From assembly GCF_029227915.1 (NCBI RefSeq), contig NC_079877.1, positions 33,197,851-33,261,850 on the forward strand: a stretch of DNA of 64,000 bases, written 5' to 3'. Positions 24,823 through 38,043 of the stretch are shown here, piece after piece. Both the position numbers and the translations under genes were made by a program. The notes below the pieces were generated by a model, which saw only the letters and a list, made by a program, of their open reading frames with translations, did not search any database and was not told where the DNA came from. The DNA comes from Hydractinia symbiolongicarpus (Eukaryota > Cnidaria > Hydrozoa > Anthoathecata > Hydractiniidae). Position 1 is the stretch's first letter. Each line of letters begins with the position of its first letter.

Positions 24823-26446
24823 CACCACTAAAACGCATGAGACTTGTAGTTTTCAAAAATGTTTTCATTCTTGATGAGACGCTTAATGAAAGTGGTTTAA
24901 TCGCCGGCAAACGAAAACCCGCGATTTCCCGTAAATCCGGGGCTTGGCCGGTATAATCGAATGTATACAAAGAAAGTACCTTGTGAGTAAACTCATTTCC
25001 AAAACGATTATTGAAATTATCTTTTTACAACTAAAACGCATGAGACTTGTAGTTATCAAAAATGTTTTCATTTTTGATGAGACGCTGAATAAAAGGAGTT
25101 TAATCGCCGGCAAACGAAAACCTGCGATTTCCCGTAAATCCTGGACTCGGCCCGTATAGTCAAAAGTATACAAAGAAAGTACCCAGGGAGTAAACTCATT
25201 TATCGAACTATTTTTTAATTTATTAATTCACCACTAAAGCCCATGAGACTTGTAGTTTTCAGAAATGTTTTCATTTTTGATGAGACGCTTAATGAATGTG
25301 GTTTAATAGCCGGCAAACGAAAACCTGCGACTTCCTGTAAATCCCGGGCTGGGCCCGTATAGTCGAATGTATAAAAAGAAAGTACCCTGTGAGTAAACTC
25401 ATTTCCAAAACGATTTTTTAAATTACCTTTTCACCACTAAAACGCATGAGACTTGTAGTTTTCAAAAATGTTTTCATTTCTGATGAGACGCTGAATAAAA
25501 GAAGTTTAATTGCCGGCAAACGAAAACCCGCCATTTCCCGTAAACCCCGGACACGGCCCGTATAGTCAAAAGTATACAAAGAAAGTACCCAGGGAGTAAA
25601 CTCATTTCCCGAACGATTTTTTAAATTATTATTTCAGCACTAAAGCTCATGAGACTTGTAGTTTTCAGAAATGTTTTCATTTTTGATGAGACGCTTAATG
25701 AAAGTGGTTTAATCGCCGGCAAACGAAAACCCGCGATTTCCCGTAAGTCCCGGACTCGGCCCGTATAGTTAAAAGTATACAAAGAAAGTACCCAGGGAGT
25801 ATACTCATTTCCCGAACGATTTTTTAAATTATTTTTTCACCACTAAAACGCATGAGACTTGTAGTTTTCAAAAATGTTTTCATTCTTGATGAGACGCTGA
25901 ATAAAAGAAGTTTAGTCGCCGGCAAACGAAAACCCGCGATTTCCCGTAAATCCCGGGCTTGGCCCGTATAGTCAAAAGTATACAAAGAAAGTACCCAGGG
26001 AGTAAACTCATTTCCTGAACGATTTTTTAAATTATTTTTTCACCACTAAAACGCGTGAGACTTGTAGTTTTCAAAAGTGTTTTCATTTTTGATGAGACGC
26101 TGAATAAAAGAAGTTTAATCGCCCGCAAACGAAAACCCGCGATTTCCCGTAAATCCCGGGCTTGGCCCGTATAGTTGAATGTATCTAAAGAAAGTACCCA
26201 GGGAGTAAACTGATTTCCCGAATGATTTTTTAAATTATTTTTTCACCACTAAAACGCATGAGACTTGTAGTTTTCAGAAATGTTTTCGTTTTTGATGAGA
26301 CGCTGAATAAAAGGAGTTTAATCGCCGGCAAACGAAAACCTGCGATTTCCCGTAAATCCTGGACTCGGCCCGTATAGTTAAAAGTATACAAAGAAAGTAC
26401 CCAGGGAGTAAACTCATTTCACGAACGATTTTTTAAATTATTATTT
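24823..26446 (+). repeat. 8-monomer HOR unit, beta type (1624 bp)
   Basis: A has AAAGCTCATGAG. X has CTTTTTACAAC (T at 25026) where the alpha units have CTTTTCACAAC. Y has AAAACCTGCGACTTCC. The T marker is repeated at 30503 and 35371, so the beta units are related by descent. Confidence 0.88.
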
Positions 26447-27461
26447 CACCACTAAAACGCATGAGACTTGTAGTTTTCAAAAATGTTTTCATTCTTGATG
26501 AGACGCTTAATGAAAGTGGTTTAATCGCCGGCAAACGAAAACCCGCGATTTCCCGTAAATCCGGGGCTTGGCCGGTATAATCGAATGTATACAAAGAAAG
26601 TACCTTGTGAGTAAACTCATTTCCAAAACGATTATTGAAATTATCTTTTCACAACTAAAACGCATGAGACTTGTAGTTATCAAAAATGTTTTCATTTTTG
26701 ATGAGACGCTGAATAAAAGGAGTTTAATCGCCGGCAAACGAAAACCTGCGATTTCCCGTAAATCCTGGACTCGGCCCGTATAGTCAAAAGTATACAAAGA
26801 AAGTACCCAGGGAGTAAACTCATTTATCGAACTATTTTTTAATTTATTAATTCACCACTAAAGCCCATGAGACTTGTAGTTTTCAGAAATGTTTTCATTT
26901 TTGATGAGACGCTTAATGAATGTGGTTTAATAGCCGGCAAACGAAAACCTGCGACTTCCTGTAAATCCCGAGCTGGGCCCGTATAGTCGAATGTATAAAA
27001 AGAAAGTACCCTGTGAGTAAACTCATTTCCAAAACGATTTTTTAAATTACCTTTTCACCACTAAAACGCATGAGACTTGTAGTTTTCAAAAATGTTTTCA
27101 TTTCTGATGAGACGCTGAATAAAAGAAGTTTAATTGCCGGCAAACGAAAACCCGCCATTTCCCGTAAACCCCGGACACGGCCCGTATAGTCAAAAGTATA
27201 CAAAGAAAGTACCCAGGGAGTAAACTCATTTCCCGAACGATTTTTTAAATTATTATTTCAGCACTAAAGCTCATGAGACTTGTAGTTTTCAGAAATGTTT
27301 TCATTTTTGATGAGACGCTTAATGAAAGTGGTTTAATCGCCGGCAAACGAAAACCCGCGATTTCCCGTAAGTCCCGGGCTTGGCCCGTATAGTTGAATGT
27401 ATCTAAAGAAAGTACCCAGGGAGTAAACTTATTTCCCGAACGATTTTTTAAATTATTTTTT
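26447..27461 (+). repeat. Truncated HOR unit with A/C hybrid (1015 bp)
   Basis: Same structure as 20729-21743 and 5718 bp (28 monomers plus 34 bp) downstream of it. Hybrid monomer at 27259-27461 with the join at 27372-27377. Confidence 0.85.
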
Positions 27462-28675
27462 CACCACTAAAACGCATGAGACTTATAGTTTTCAGAAATG
27501 TTTTCCATTTTGATGAGACGCTTAATGAAAGTGGTTTAATCGCCGGCAAACGAAAACTTGCGATTTCCCGTAAATCCTGGACTCGGCCCGTATAGTCAAA
27601 AGTATACAAAGAAAGTACCCAGGGAGTAAACTCATTTCACGAACGATTTTTTAAATTATTATTTCACCACTAAAGCCCATGAGACTTGTAGTTTTCAGAA
27701 ATGTTCTCATTTTTGATGAGACGCTGAATAAAAGAAGTTTAATCGCCGGCAAACGAAAACCCGCCATTTTTCGTAAACCCCGGACAGGGCCCGTATAGTC
27801 AAAGGTATACAAAGAAAGTACCCAGGGAGTAAACTCATTTCCCGAGCGATTTTTTAAATTATTTTTTCACCACTAAAACGCATGAGACTTGTAGTTTTCC
27901 GAAATGTTTTCATTTTTAATGAGACGCCTAATGAAAGTGGTTTAATCGCCGGCAAACGAACACCCGCGATTTCCCGTAAATACCGGGCTTGGCCCGTATG
28001 GTCAAAAGTATACAAAGAAAGTACCCAGGGAGTAAACTCATTTCCCGAACGATTTTTTAAATTATTTTTTCACCACTAAAACCCATGAGACTTGTAGTTT
28101 TCAAAAACGTTTTCATTTTTGATGAGACGCTTAATGAAAGAGGTTTAATCGCCGGCAACGAAAACCCGCGATTTCACATAAATCCCGGGCTTGGCCCGTA
28201 TAGTCGAATGTATACAATGAAAGTACCCAGGGTGTAAACTCATTTCCCGAACGATTTTTTAAATTTTTTTTCACCACTAAAATGCATGAGACTTGTAGTT
28301 TTCAAAAATGTTTTCATTTTTGATGAGACGCTGAATAAAAGACGTTTAATCGCCGGCAAACGAAAACCCGCGATTTCCCGTAAATCCCGGCTTTGCCCGT
28401 ATAGTCAAAAGTATACAAAGAAAGTACCCAGGGAGTAAACTCGTTTCCCGAACGATTTTTTAAATTATTTTTTCACCACTAAAACGCGTGAGACTTGTAG
28501 TTTTCAAAAATATTTTCATTATTGATGAGACGCTGACAAAAGAAGTTTAATTGCCGGCAAACGAAAACCCGCCATTTCCCGTAAACCCCGGACTCGGCCC
28601 GTATAGTCAAAAGTACACAAAGAAAGTACCCAGGGAGTAAACTCATTTCCCGAACGATTTTTTATATTATTTTTT
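27462..28675 (+). repeat. Shortened F cassette, F1-F5 plus F6/F7 hybrid (1214 bp)
   Basis: F6 (GCTGACAAAAG) passes into F7 (GTACACAAAG, TTTTTTATATTA) within one monomer (28474-28675). Compared with 21744-23198, 241 bp are gone: one monomer plus the 40-bp partial duplication. The join lies between about 28551 and 28613. Confidence 0.85.
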
Positions 28676-30299
28676 CACCACTAAAACGCATGAGACTTGT
28701 AGTTTTCAGAAATGTTTTCATTCTTGATGAGACGCTTAATGAAAGTGGTTTAATCGCCGGCAAACGAAAACCCGCGATTTCCCGTAAATCCGGGGCTTGG
28801 CCGGTATAATCGAATGTATACAAAGAAAGTACCTTGTGAGTAAACTCATTTCCAAAACGATTATTGAAATTATCTTTTCACAACTAAAACGCATGAGACT
28901 TGTAGTTATCAAAAATGTTTTCATTTTTGATGAGACGCTGAATAAAAGGAGTTTAATCGCCGGCAAACGAAAACCTGCGATTTCCCGTAAATCCTGGACT
29001 CGGCCCGTATAGTCAAAAGTATACAAAGAAAGTACCCAGGGAGTAAACTCATTTATCGAACTATTTTTTAATTTATTAATTCACCACTAAAGCCCATGAG
29101 ACTTGTAGTTTTCAGAAATGTTATCATTTTTGATGAGACGCTTAATGAATGTGGTTTAATAGCCGGCAAACGAAAACCCGCGACTTCCTGTAAATCCCGG
29201 GCTGGGCCCGTATAGTCGAATGTATAAAAAGAAAGTACCCTGTGAGTAAACTCATTTCCAAAACGATTTTTTAAATTACCTTTTCACCACTAAAACGCAT
29301 GAGACTTGTAGTTTTCAAAAATGTTTTCATTTCTGATGAGACGCTGAATAAAAGAAGTTTAATTGCCGGCAAACGAAAACCCGCCATTTCCCGTAAACCC
29401 CGGACACGGCCCGTATAGTCAAAAGTATACAAAGAAAGTACCCAGGGAGTAAACTCATTTCCCGAACGATTTTTTAAATTATTATTTCAGCACTAAAGCT
29501 GATGAGACTTGTTGTTTTCAGAAATGTTTTCATTTTTGATGAGACGCTTAATGAAAGTGGTTTAATCGCCGGCAAACGAAAACCCGCGATTTCCCGTAAG
29601 TCCCGGACTCGGCCCGTATAGTTAAAAGTATACAAAGAAAGTACCCAGGGAGTATACTCATTTCCCGAACGATTTTTTAAATTATTTTTTCACCACTAAA
29701 ACGCATGAGACTTGTAGTTTTCAAAAATGTTTTCATTCTTGATGAGACGCTGAATAAAAGAAGTTTAGTCGCCGGCAAACGAAAACCCGCGATTTCCCGT
29801 AAATCCCGGGCTTGGCCCGTATAGTCAAAAGTATACAAAGAAAGTACCCAGGGAGTAAACTCATTTCCTGAACGATTTTTTAAATTATTTTTTCACCACT
29901 AAAACGCGTGAGACTTGTAGTTTTCAAAAGTGTTTTCATTTTTGATGAGACGCTGAATAAAAGAAGTTTAATCGCCCGCAAACGGAAACCCGCGATTTCC
30001 CGTAAATCCCGGGCTTGGCCCGTATAGTTGAATGTATCTAAAGAAAGTACCCAGGGAGTAAACTGATTTCCCGAATGATTTTTTAAATTATTTTTTCACC
30101 ACTAAAACGCATGAGACTTGTAGTTTTCAGAAATGTTTTCGTTTTTGATGAGACGCTGAATAAAAGGAGTTTAATCGCCGGCAAACGAAAACCTGCGATT
30201 TCCCGTAAATCCTGGACTCGGCCCGTATAGTTAAAAGTATACAAAGAAAGTACCCAGGGAGTAAATTCATTTCACGAACGATTTTTTAAATTATTATTT
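28676..30299 (+). repeat. 8-monomer HOR unit, alpha type (1624 bp)
   Basis: Alpha markers AAAGCTGATGAG, CTTGTTG and CAAACGGAAACCC. Y has GTTATCATTTTTG at about 29120, shared only with the unit at 33544. Confidence 0.87.
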
Positions 30300-31720
30300 C
30301 ACCACTAAAACGCATGAGACTTGTAGTTTTCAAAAATGTTTTCATTCTTGATGAGACGCTTAATGAAAGTGGTTTAATCGCCGGCAAACGAAAACCCGCG
30401 ATTTCCCGTAAATCCGGGGCTTGGCCGGTATAATCGAATGTATACAAAGAAAGTACCTTGTGAGTAAACTCATTTCCAAAACGATTATTGAAATTATCTT
30501 TTTACAACTAAAACGCATGAGACTTGTAGTTATCAAAAATGTTTTCATTTTTGATGAGACGCTGAATAAAAGGAGTTTAATCGCCGGCAAACGAAAACCT
30601 GCGATTTCCCGTAAATCCTGGACTCGGCCCGTATAGTCAAAAGTATACAAAGAAAGTACCCAGGGAGTAAACTCATTTATCGAACTATTTTTTAATTTAT
30701 TAATTCACCACTAAAGCCCATGAGACTTGTAGTTTTCAGAAATGTTTTCATTTTTGATGAGACGCTTAATGAATGTGGTTTAATAGCCGGCAAACGAAAA
30801 CCTGCGACTTCCTGTAAATCCCGGGCTGGGCCCGTATAGTCGAATGTATAAAAAGAAAGTACCCTGTGAGTAAACTCATTTCCAAAACGATTTTTTAAAT
30901 TACCTTTTCACCACTAAAACGCATGAGACTTGTAGTTTTCAAAAATGTTTTCATTTCTGATGAGACGCTGAATAAAAGAAGTTTAATTGCCGGCAAACGA
31001 AAACCCGCCATTTCCCGTAAACCCCGGACACGGCCCGTATGGTCAAAAGTATACAAAGAAAGTACCCAGGGAGTAAACTCATTTCCCGAACGATTTTTTA
31101 AATTATTATTTCAGCACTAAAGCTCATGAGACTTGTAGTTTTCAGAAATGTTTTCATTTTTGATGAGACGCTTAATGAAAGTGGTTTAATCGCCGGCAAA
31201 CGAAAACCCGCGATTTCCCGTAAGTCCCGGACTCGGCCCGTATAGTTAAAAGTATACAAAGAAAGTACCCAGGGAGTATACTCATTTCCCGAACGATTTT
31301 TTAAATTATTTTTTCACCACTAAAACGCATGAGACTTGTAGTTTTCAAAAATGTTTTCATTCTTGATGAGACGCTGAATAAAAGAAGTTTAGTCGCCGGC
31401 AAACGAAAACCCGCGATTTCCCGTAAATCCCGGGCTTGGCCCGTATAGTCAAAAGTATACAAAGAAAGTACCCAGGGAGTAAACTCATTTCCTGAACGAT
31501 TTTTTAAATTATTTTTTCACCACTAAAACGCGTGAGACTTGTAGTTTTCAAAAGTGTTTTCATTTTTGATGAGACGCTGAATAAAAGAAGTTTAATCGCC
31601 CGCAAACGAAAACCCGCGATTTCCCGTAAATCCCGGGCTTGGCCCGTATAGTTGAATGTATCTAAAGAAAGTACACAGGGAGTAAACTTATTTCCCGAAC
31701 GATTTTTTAAATTATTTTTT
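30300..31720 (+). repeat. Beta-type HOR unit lacking H (7 monomers, 1421 bp)
   Basis: W-X-Y-Z-A-B-C, with T at 30503 in X and CGTATGGTC in Z. C runs straight into F1 at 31721 through GTACACAGGGAGTAAAC and TTATTTCCC. Confidence 0.86.
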
Positions 31721-32329
31721 CACCACTAAAACGCATGAGACTTGTAGTTTTCAGAAATGTTTTCCATTTTGATGAGACGCTTAATGAAAGTGGTTTAATC
31801 GCCGGCAAACGAAAACTTGCGATTTCCCGTAAATCCTGGACTCGGCCCGTATAGTCAAAAGTATACAAAGAAAGTACCCAGGGAGTAAACTCATTTCACG
31901 AACGATTTTTTAAATTATTATTTCACCACTAAAGCCCATGAGACTTGTAGTTTTCAGAAATGTTCTCATTTTTGATGAGACGCTGAATAAAAGAAGTTTA
32001 ATCGCCGGCAAACGAAAACCCGCCATTTCCCGTAAACCCCGGACACGGCCCGTATAGTCAAAAGTATACAAAGAAAGTACCCAGGGAGTAAACTCATTTC
32101 CCGAACGATTTTTTAAATTATTATTTCAGCACTAAAGCTCATGAGACTTGTAGTTTTCAGAAATGTTTTCATTTTTGATGAGACGCTTAATGAAAGTGGT
32201 TTAATCGCCGGCAAACGAAAACCCGCGATTTCCCGTAAGTCCCGGGCTTGGCCCGTATAGTTGAATGTATCTAAAGAAAGTACCCAGGGAGTAAACTTAT
32301 TTCCCGAACGATTTTTTAAATTATTTTTT
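31721..32329 (+). repeat. Three-monomer junction of the 4868-bp duplication: F1, F2/Z hybrid, A/C hybrid
   Basis: F1 at 31721-31923. The monomer 31924-32126 starts as F2 (GTTCTCATTT) and ends as Z (GCCATTTCCCG, CCGGACACGG), with the switch between 32004 and about 32025. The next monomer (32127-32329) is the A/C hybrid also found at 27259. This hybrid pair is the novel joint created by the tandem duplication. Confidence 0.86.
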
Positions 32330-33543
32330 CACCACTAAAACGCATGAGACTTATAGTTTTCAGAAATGTTTTCCATTTTGATGAGACGCTTAATGAAAGT
32401 GGTTTAATCGCCGGCAAACGAAAACTTGCGATTTCCCGTAAATCCTGGACTCGGCCCGTATAGTCAAAAGTATACAAAGAAAGTACCCAGGGAGTAAACT
32501 CATTTCACGAACGATTTTTTAAATTATTATTTCACCACTAAAGCCCATGAGACTTGTAGTTTTCAGAAATGTTCTCATTTTTGATGAGACGCTGAATAAA
32601 AGAAGTTTAATCGCCGGCAAACGAAAACCCGCCATTTTTCGTAAACCCCGGACAGGGCCCGTATAGTCAAAGGTATACAAAGAAAGTACCCAGGGAGTAA
32701 ACTCATTTCCCGAGCGATTTTTTAAATTATTTTTTCACCACTAAAACGCATGAGACTTGTAGTTTTCCGAAATGTTTTCATTTTTAATGAGACGCCTAAT
32801 GAAAGTGGTTTAATCGCCGGCAAACGAACACCCGCGATTTCCCGTAAATACCGGGCTTGGCCCGTATGGTCAAAAGTATACAAAGAAAGTACCCAGGGAG
32901 TAAACTCATTTCCCGAACGATTTTTTAAATTATTTTTTCACCACTAAAACCCATGAGACTTGTAGTTTTCAAAAACGTTTTCATTTTTGATGAGACGCTT
33001 AATGAAAGAGGTTTAATCGCCGGCAACGAAAACCCGCGATTTCACATAAATCCCGGGCTTGGCCCGTATAGTCGAATGTATACAATGAAAGTACCCAGGG
33101 TGTAAACTCATTTCCCGAACGATTTTTTAAATTTTTTTTCACCACTAAAATGCATGAGACTTGTAGTTTTCAAAAATGTTTTCATTTTTGATGAGACGCT
33201 GAATAAAAGACGTTTAATCGCCGGCAAACGAAAACCCGCGATTTCCCGTAAATCCCGGCTTTGCCCGTATAGTCAAAAGTATACAAAGAAAGTACCCAGG
33301 GAGTAAACTCGTTTCCCGAACGATTTTTTAAATTATTTTTTCACCACTAAAACGCGTGAGACTTGTAGTTTTCAAAAATATTTTCATTATTGATGAGACG
33401 CTGACAAAAGAAGTTTAATTGCCGGCAAACGAAAACCCGCCATTTCCCGTAAACCCCGGACTCGGCCCGTATAGTCAAAAGTACACAAAGAAAGTACCCA
33501 GGGAGTAAACTCATTTCCCGAACGATTTTTTATATTATTTTTT
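32330..33543 (+). repeat. Shortened F cassette (copy of 27462-28675)
   Basis: F1-F5 and the F6/F7 hybrid (33342-33543), offset by exactly 4868 bp. It shares TTTTTAATGAG in F3 and ACTTATAG in F1 with the upstream copy. Confidence 0.86.
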
Positions 33544-35167
33544 CACCACTAAAACGCATGAGACTTGTAGTTTTCAGAAATGTTTTCATTCTTGATGAGA
33601 CGCTTAATGAAAGTGGTTTAATCGCCGGCAAACGAAAACCCGCGATTTCCCGTAAATCCGGGGCTTGGCCGGTATAATCGAATGTATACAAAGAAAGTAC
33701 CTTGTGAGTAAACTCATTTCCAAAACGATTATTGAAATTATCTTTTCACAACTAAAACGCATGAGACTTGTAGTTATCAAAAATGTTTTCATTTTTGATG
33801 AGACGCTGAATAAAAGGAGTTTAATCGCCGGCAAACGAAAACCTGCGATTTCCCGTAAATCCTGGACTCGGCCCGTATAGTCAAAAGTATACAAAGAAAG
33901 TACCCAGGGAGTAAACTCATTTATCGAACTATTTTTTAATTTATTAATTCACCACTAAAGCCCATGAGACTTGTAGTTTTCAGAAATGTTATCATTTTTG
34001 ATGAGACGCTTAATGAATGTGGTTTAATAGCCGGCAAACGAAAACCCGCGACTTCCTGTAAATCCCGGGCTGGGCCCGTATAGTCGAATGTATAAAAAGA
34101 AAGTACCCTGTGAGTAAACTCATTTCCAAAACGATTTTTTAAATTACCTTTTCACCACTAAAACGCATGAGACTTGTAGTTTTCAAAAATGTTTTCATTT
34201 CTGATGAGACGCTGAATAAAAGAAGTTTAATTGCCGGCAAACGAAAACCCGCCATTTCCCGTAAACCCCGGACACGGCCCGTATAGTCAAAAGTATACAA
34301 AGAAAGTACCCAGGGAGTAAACTCATTTCCCGAACGATTTTTTAAATTATTATTTCAGCACTAAAGCTGATGAGACTTGTTGTTTTCAGAAATGTTTTCA
34401 TTTTTGATGAGACGCTTAATGAAAGTGGTTTAATCGCCGGCAAACGAAAACCCGCGATTTCCCGTAAGTCCCGGACTCGGCCCGTATAGTTAAAAGTATA
34501 CAAAGAAAGTACCCAGGGAGTATACTCATTTCCCGAACGATTTTTTAAATTATTTTTTCACCACTAAAACGCATGAGACTTGTAGTTTTCAAAAATGTTT
34601 TCATTCTTGATGAGACGCTGAATAAAAGAAGTTTAGTCGCCGGCAAACGAAAACCCGCGATTTCCCGTAAATCCCGGGCTTGGCCCGTATAGTCAAAAGT
34701 ATACAAAGAAAGTACCCAGGGAGTAAACTCATTTCCTGAACGATTTTTTAAATTATTTTTTCACCACTAAAACGCGTGAGACTTGTAGTTTTCAAAAGTG
34801 TTTTCATTTTTGATGAGACGCTGAATAAAAGAAGTTTAATCGCCCGCAAACGGAAACCCGCGATTTCCCGTAAATCCCGGGCTTGGCCCGTATAGTTGAA
34901 TGTATCTAAAGAAAGTACCCAGGGAGTAAACTGATTTCCCGAATGATTTTTTAAATTATTTTTTCACCACTAAAACGCATGAGACTTGTAGTTTTCAGAA
35001 ATGTTTTCGTTTTTGATGAGACGCTGAATAAAAGGAGTTTAATCGCCGGCAAACGAAAACCTGCGATTTCCCGTAAATCCTGGACTCGGCCCGTATAGTT
35101 AAAAGTATACAAAGAAAGTACCCAGGGAGTAAATTCATTTCACGAACGATTTTTTAAATTATTATTT
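33544..35167 (+). repeat. 8-monomer HOR unit, alpha type (1624 bp)
   Basis: Copy of 28676-30299, sharing all alpha markers and the private GTTATCATTTTTG in Y. Confidence 0.87.
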
Positions 35168-36588
35168 CACCACTAAAACGCATGAGACTTGTAGTTTTCA
35201 AAAATGTTTTCATTCTTGATGAGACGCTTAATGAAAGTGGTTTAATCGCCGGCAAACGAAAACCCGCGATTTCCCGTAAATCCGGGGCTTGGCCGGTATA
35301 ATCGAATGTATACAAAGAAAGTACCTTGTGAGTAAACTCATTTCCAAAACGATTATTGAAATTATCTTTTTACAACTAAAACGCATGAGACTTGTAGTTA
35401 TCAAAAATGTTTTCATTTTTGATGAGACGCTGAATAAAAGGAGTTTAATCGCCGGCAAACGAAAACCTGCGATTTCCCGTAAATCCTGGACTCGGCCCGT
35501 ATAGTCAAAAGTATACAAAGAAAGTACCCAGGGAGTAAACTCATTTATCGAACTATTTTTTAATTTATTAATTCACCACTAAAGCCCATGAGACTTGTAG
35601 TTTTCAGAAATGTTTTCATTTTTGATGAGACGCTTAATGAATGTGGTTTAATAGCCGGCAAACGAAAACCTGCGACTTCCTGTAAATCCCGGGCTGGGCC
35701 CGTATAGTCGAATGTATAAAAAGAAAGTACCCTGTGAGTAAACTCATTTCCAAAACGATTTTTTAAATTACCTTTTCACCACTAAAACGCATGAGACTTG
35801 TAGTTTTCAAAAATGTTTTCATTTCTGATGAGACGCTGAATAAAAGAAGTTTAATTGCCGGCAAACGAAAACCCGCCATTTCCCGTAAACCCCGGACACG
35901 GCCCGTATGGTCAAAAGTATACAAAGAAAGTACCCAGGGAGTAAACTCATTTCCCGAACGATTTTTTAAATTATTATTTCAGCACTAAAGCTCATGAGAC
36001 TTGTAGTTTTCAGAAATGTTTTCATTTTTGATGAGACGCTTAATGAAAGTGGTTTAATCGCCGGCAAACGAAAACCCGCGATTTCCCGTAAGTCCCGGAC
36101 TCGGCCCGTATAGTTAAAAGTATACAAAGAAAGTACCCAGGGAGTATACTCATTTCCCGAACGATTTTTTAAATTATTTTTTCACCACTAAAACGCATGA
36201 GACTTGTAGTTTTCAAAAATGTTTTCATTCTTGATGAGACGCTGAATAAAAGAAGTTTAGTCGCCGGCAAACGAAAACCCGCGATTTCCCGTAAATCCCG
36301 GGCTTGGCCCGTATAGTCAAAAGTATACAAAGAAAGTACCCAGGGAGTAAACTCATTTCCTGAACGATTTTTTAAATTATTTTTTCACCACTAAAACGCG
36401 TGAGACTTGTAGTTTTCAAAAGTGTTTTCATTTTTGATGAGACGCTGAATAAAAGAAGTTTAATCGCCCGCAAACGAAAACCCGCGATTTCCCGTAAATC
36501 CCGGGCTTGGCCCGTATAGTTGAATGTATCTAAAGAAAGTACACAGGGAGTAAACTTATTTCCCGAACGATTTTTTAAATTATTTTTT
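35168..36588 (+). repeat. Beta-type HOR unit lacking H (1421 bp)
   Basis: Copy of 30300-31720, with T at 35371 and GTACACAGGGAG at 36539. Confidence 0.86.
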
Positions 36589-38043
36589 CACCACTAAAAC
36601 GCATGAGACTTGTAGTTTTCAGAAATGTTTTCCATTTTGATGAGACGCTTAATGAAAGTGGTTTAATCGCCGGCAAACGAAAACTTGCGATTTCCCGTAA
36701 ATCCTGGACTCGGCCCGTATAGTCAAAAGTATACAAAGAAAGTACCCAGGGAGTAAACTCATTTCACGAACGATTTTTTAAATTATTATTTCACCACTAA
36801 AGCCCATGAGACTTGTAGTTTTCAGAAATGTTCTCATTTTTGATGAGACGCTGAATAAAAGAAGTTTAATCGCCGGCAAACGAAAACCCGCCATTTTTCG
36901 TAAACCCCGGACAGGGCCCGTATAGTCAAAGGTATACAAAGAAAGTACCCAGGGAGTAAACTCATTTCCCGAGCGATTTTTTAAATTATTTTTTCACCAC
37001 TAAAACGCATGAGACTTGTAGTTTTCCGAAATGTTTTCATTTTTGATGAGACGCCTAATGAAAGTGGTTTAATCGCCGGCAAACGAACACCCGCGATTTG
37101 CCGTAAATACCGGGCTTGGCCCGTATGGTCAAAAGTATACAAAGAAAGTACCCAGGGAGTAAACTCATTTCCCGAACGATTTTTTAAATTATTTTTTCAC
37201 CACTAAAACCCATGAGACTTGTAGTTTTCAAAAACGTTTTCATTTTTGATGAGACGCTTAATGAAAGAGGTTTAATCGCCGGCAACGAAAACCCGCGATT
37301 TCACATAAATCCCGGGCTTGGCCCGTATAGTCGAATGTATACAATGAAAGTACCCAGGGTGTAAACTCATTTCCCGAACGATTTTTTAAAATTTTTTTCA
37401 CCACTAAAATGCATGAGACTTGTAGTTTTCAAAAATGTTTTCATTTTTGATGAGACGCTGAATAAAAGACGTTTAATCGCCGGCAAACGAAAACCCGCGA
37501 TTTCCCGTAAATCCCGGCTTTGCCCGTATAGTCAAAAGTATACAAAGAAAGTACCCAGGGAGTAAACTCGTTTCCCGAACGATTTTTTAAATTATTTTTT
37601 CACCACTAAAACGCGTGAGACTTGTAGTTTTCAAAAATATTTTCATTATTGATGAGACGCTGACAAAAGAAGTTTAATTGCCGGCAAACGAAAACCCGCC
37701 ATTTCCCGTAAACCCCGGACTCGGCCCGTATAGTCAAAAGTATACAAAGAAAGTACCCAGGTGTAAACTCATTTCCCATGTATACAAAGAAAGTACTCTG
37801 TGAGTAAACTCATTTCCTAAACGATTTTTAAAATTTCTTTTCACCACTAAAACGCATGAGACTTGTAGTTTTCAAAAATGTTTTCATTTTTGATGAGAAG
37901 CTGATTAAAAAAGTTTAATCGCCGGCAAACGAAAACCTGCGATTTCCCGTAAATCCTGGACTCGGCCCGTATAGTCAAAAGTATACAAAGAAAGTACCCA
38001 GGGAGTAAACTCATTTATCGAACTATTTTTTAATTTATTAATT
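36589..38043 (+). repeat. F cassette ending in F7/X hybrid (1455 bp)
   Basis: F1-F6 are normal, with the 40-bp partial duplication in F6 (second copy from about 37779). F3 has private ATTTGCCGTAAATACC. The last monomer (37843-38043) starts as F7 (GAGAAGCTGATTAAAAAAG) and ends as X (AAAACCTGCG, CCTGGACTCGG). The join is between about 37914 and 37937, and one W is skipped. Confidence 0.84.

Larger units (their letters stand above)
27136..32003 (+). repeat. 4868-bp tandem duplication, unit 1 (24 monomers)
   Basis: Corresponds base for base, as far as read, to 32004-36871. Shared private markers are TTTTTAATGAGACGCC in F3, GTTATCATTTTTG in Y, CGTATGGTCAAAAG in Z, and GTACACAGGGAG before F1 (31671 and 36539). 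It contains most of Z, the A/C hybrid, the shortened F cassette, an alpha unit, a beta unit lacking H, and F1 plus part of F2. Confidence 0.88.
32004..36871 (+). repeat. 4868-bp tandem duplication, unit 2
   Basis: Second copy of 27136-32003. Its right edge is where F2 continues normally as CCATTTTTCG (36891), whereas unit 1 switches to Z. The edge is uncertain by about 22 bp because of shared sequence. Confidence 0.88.
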
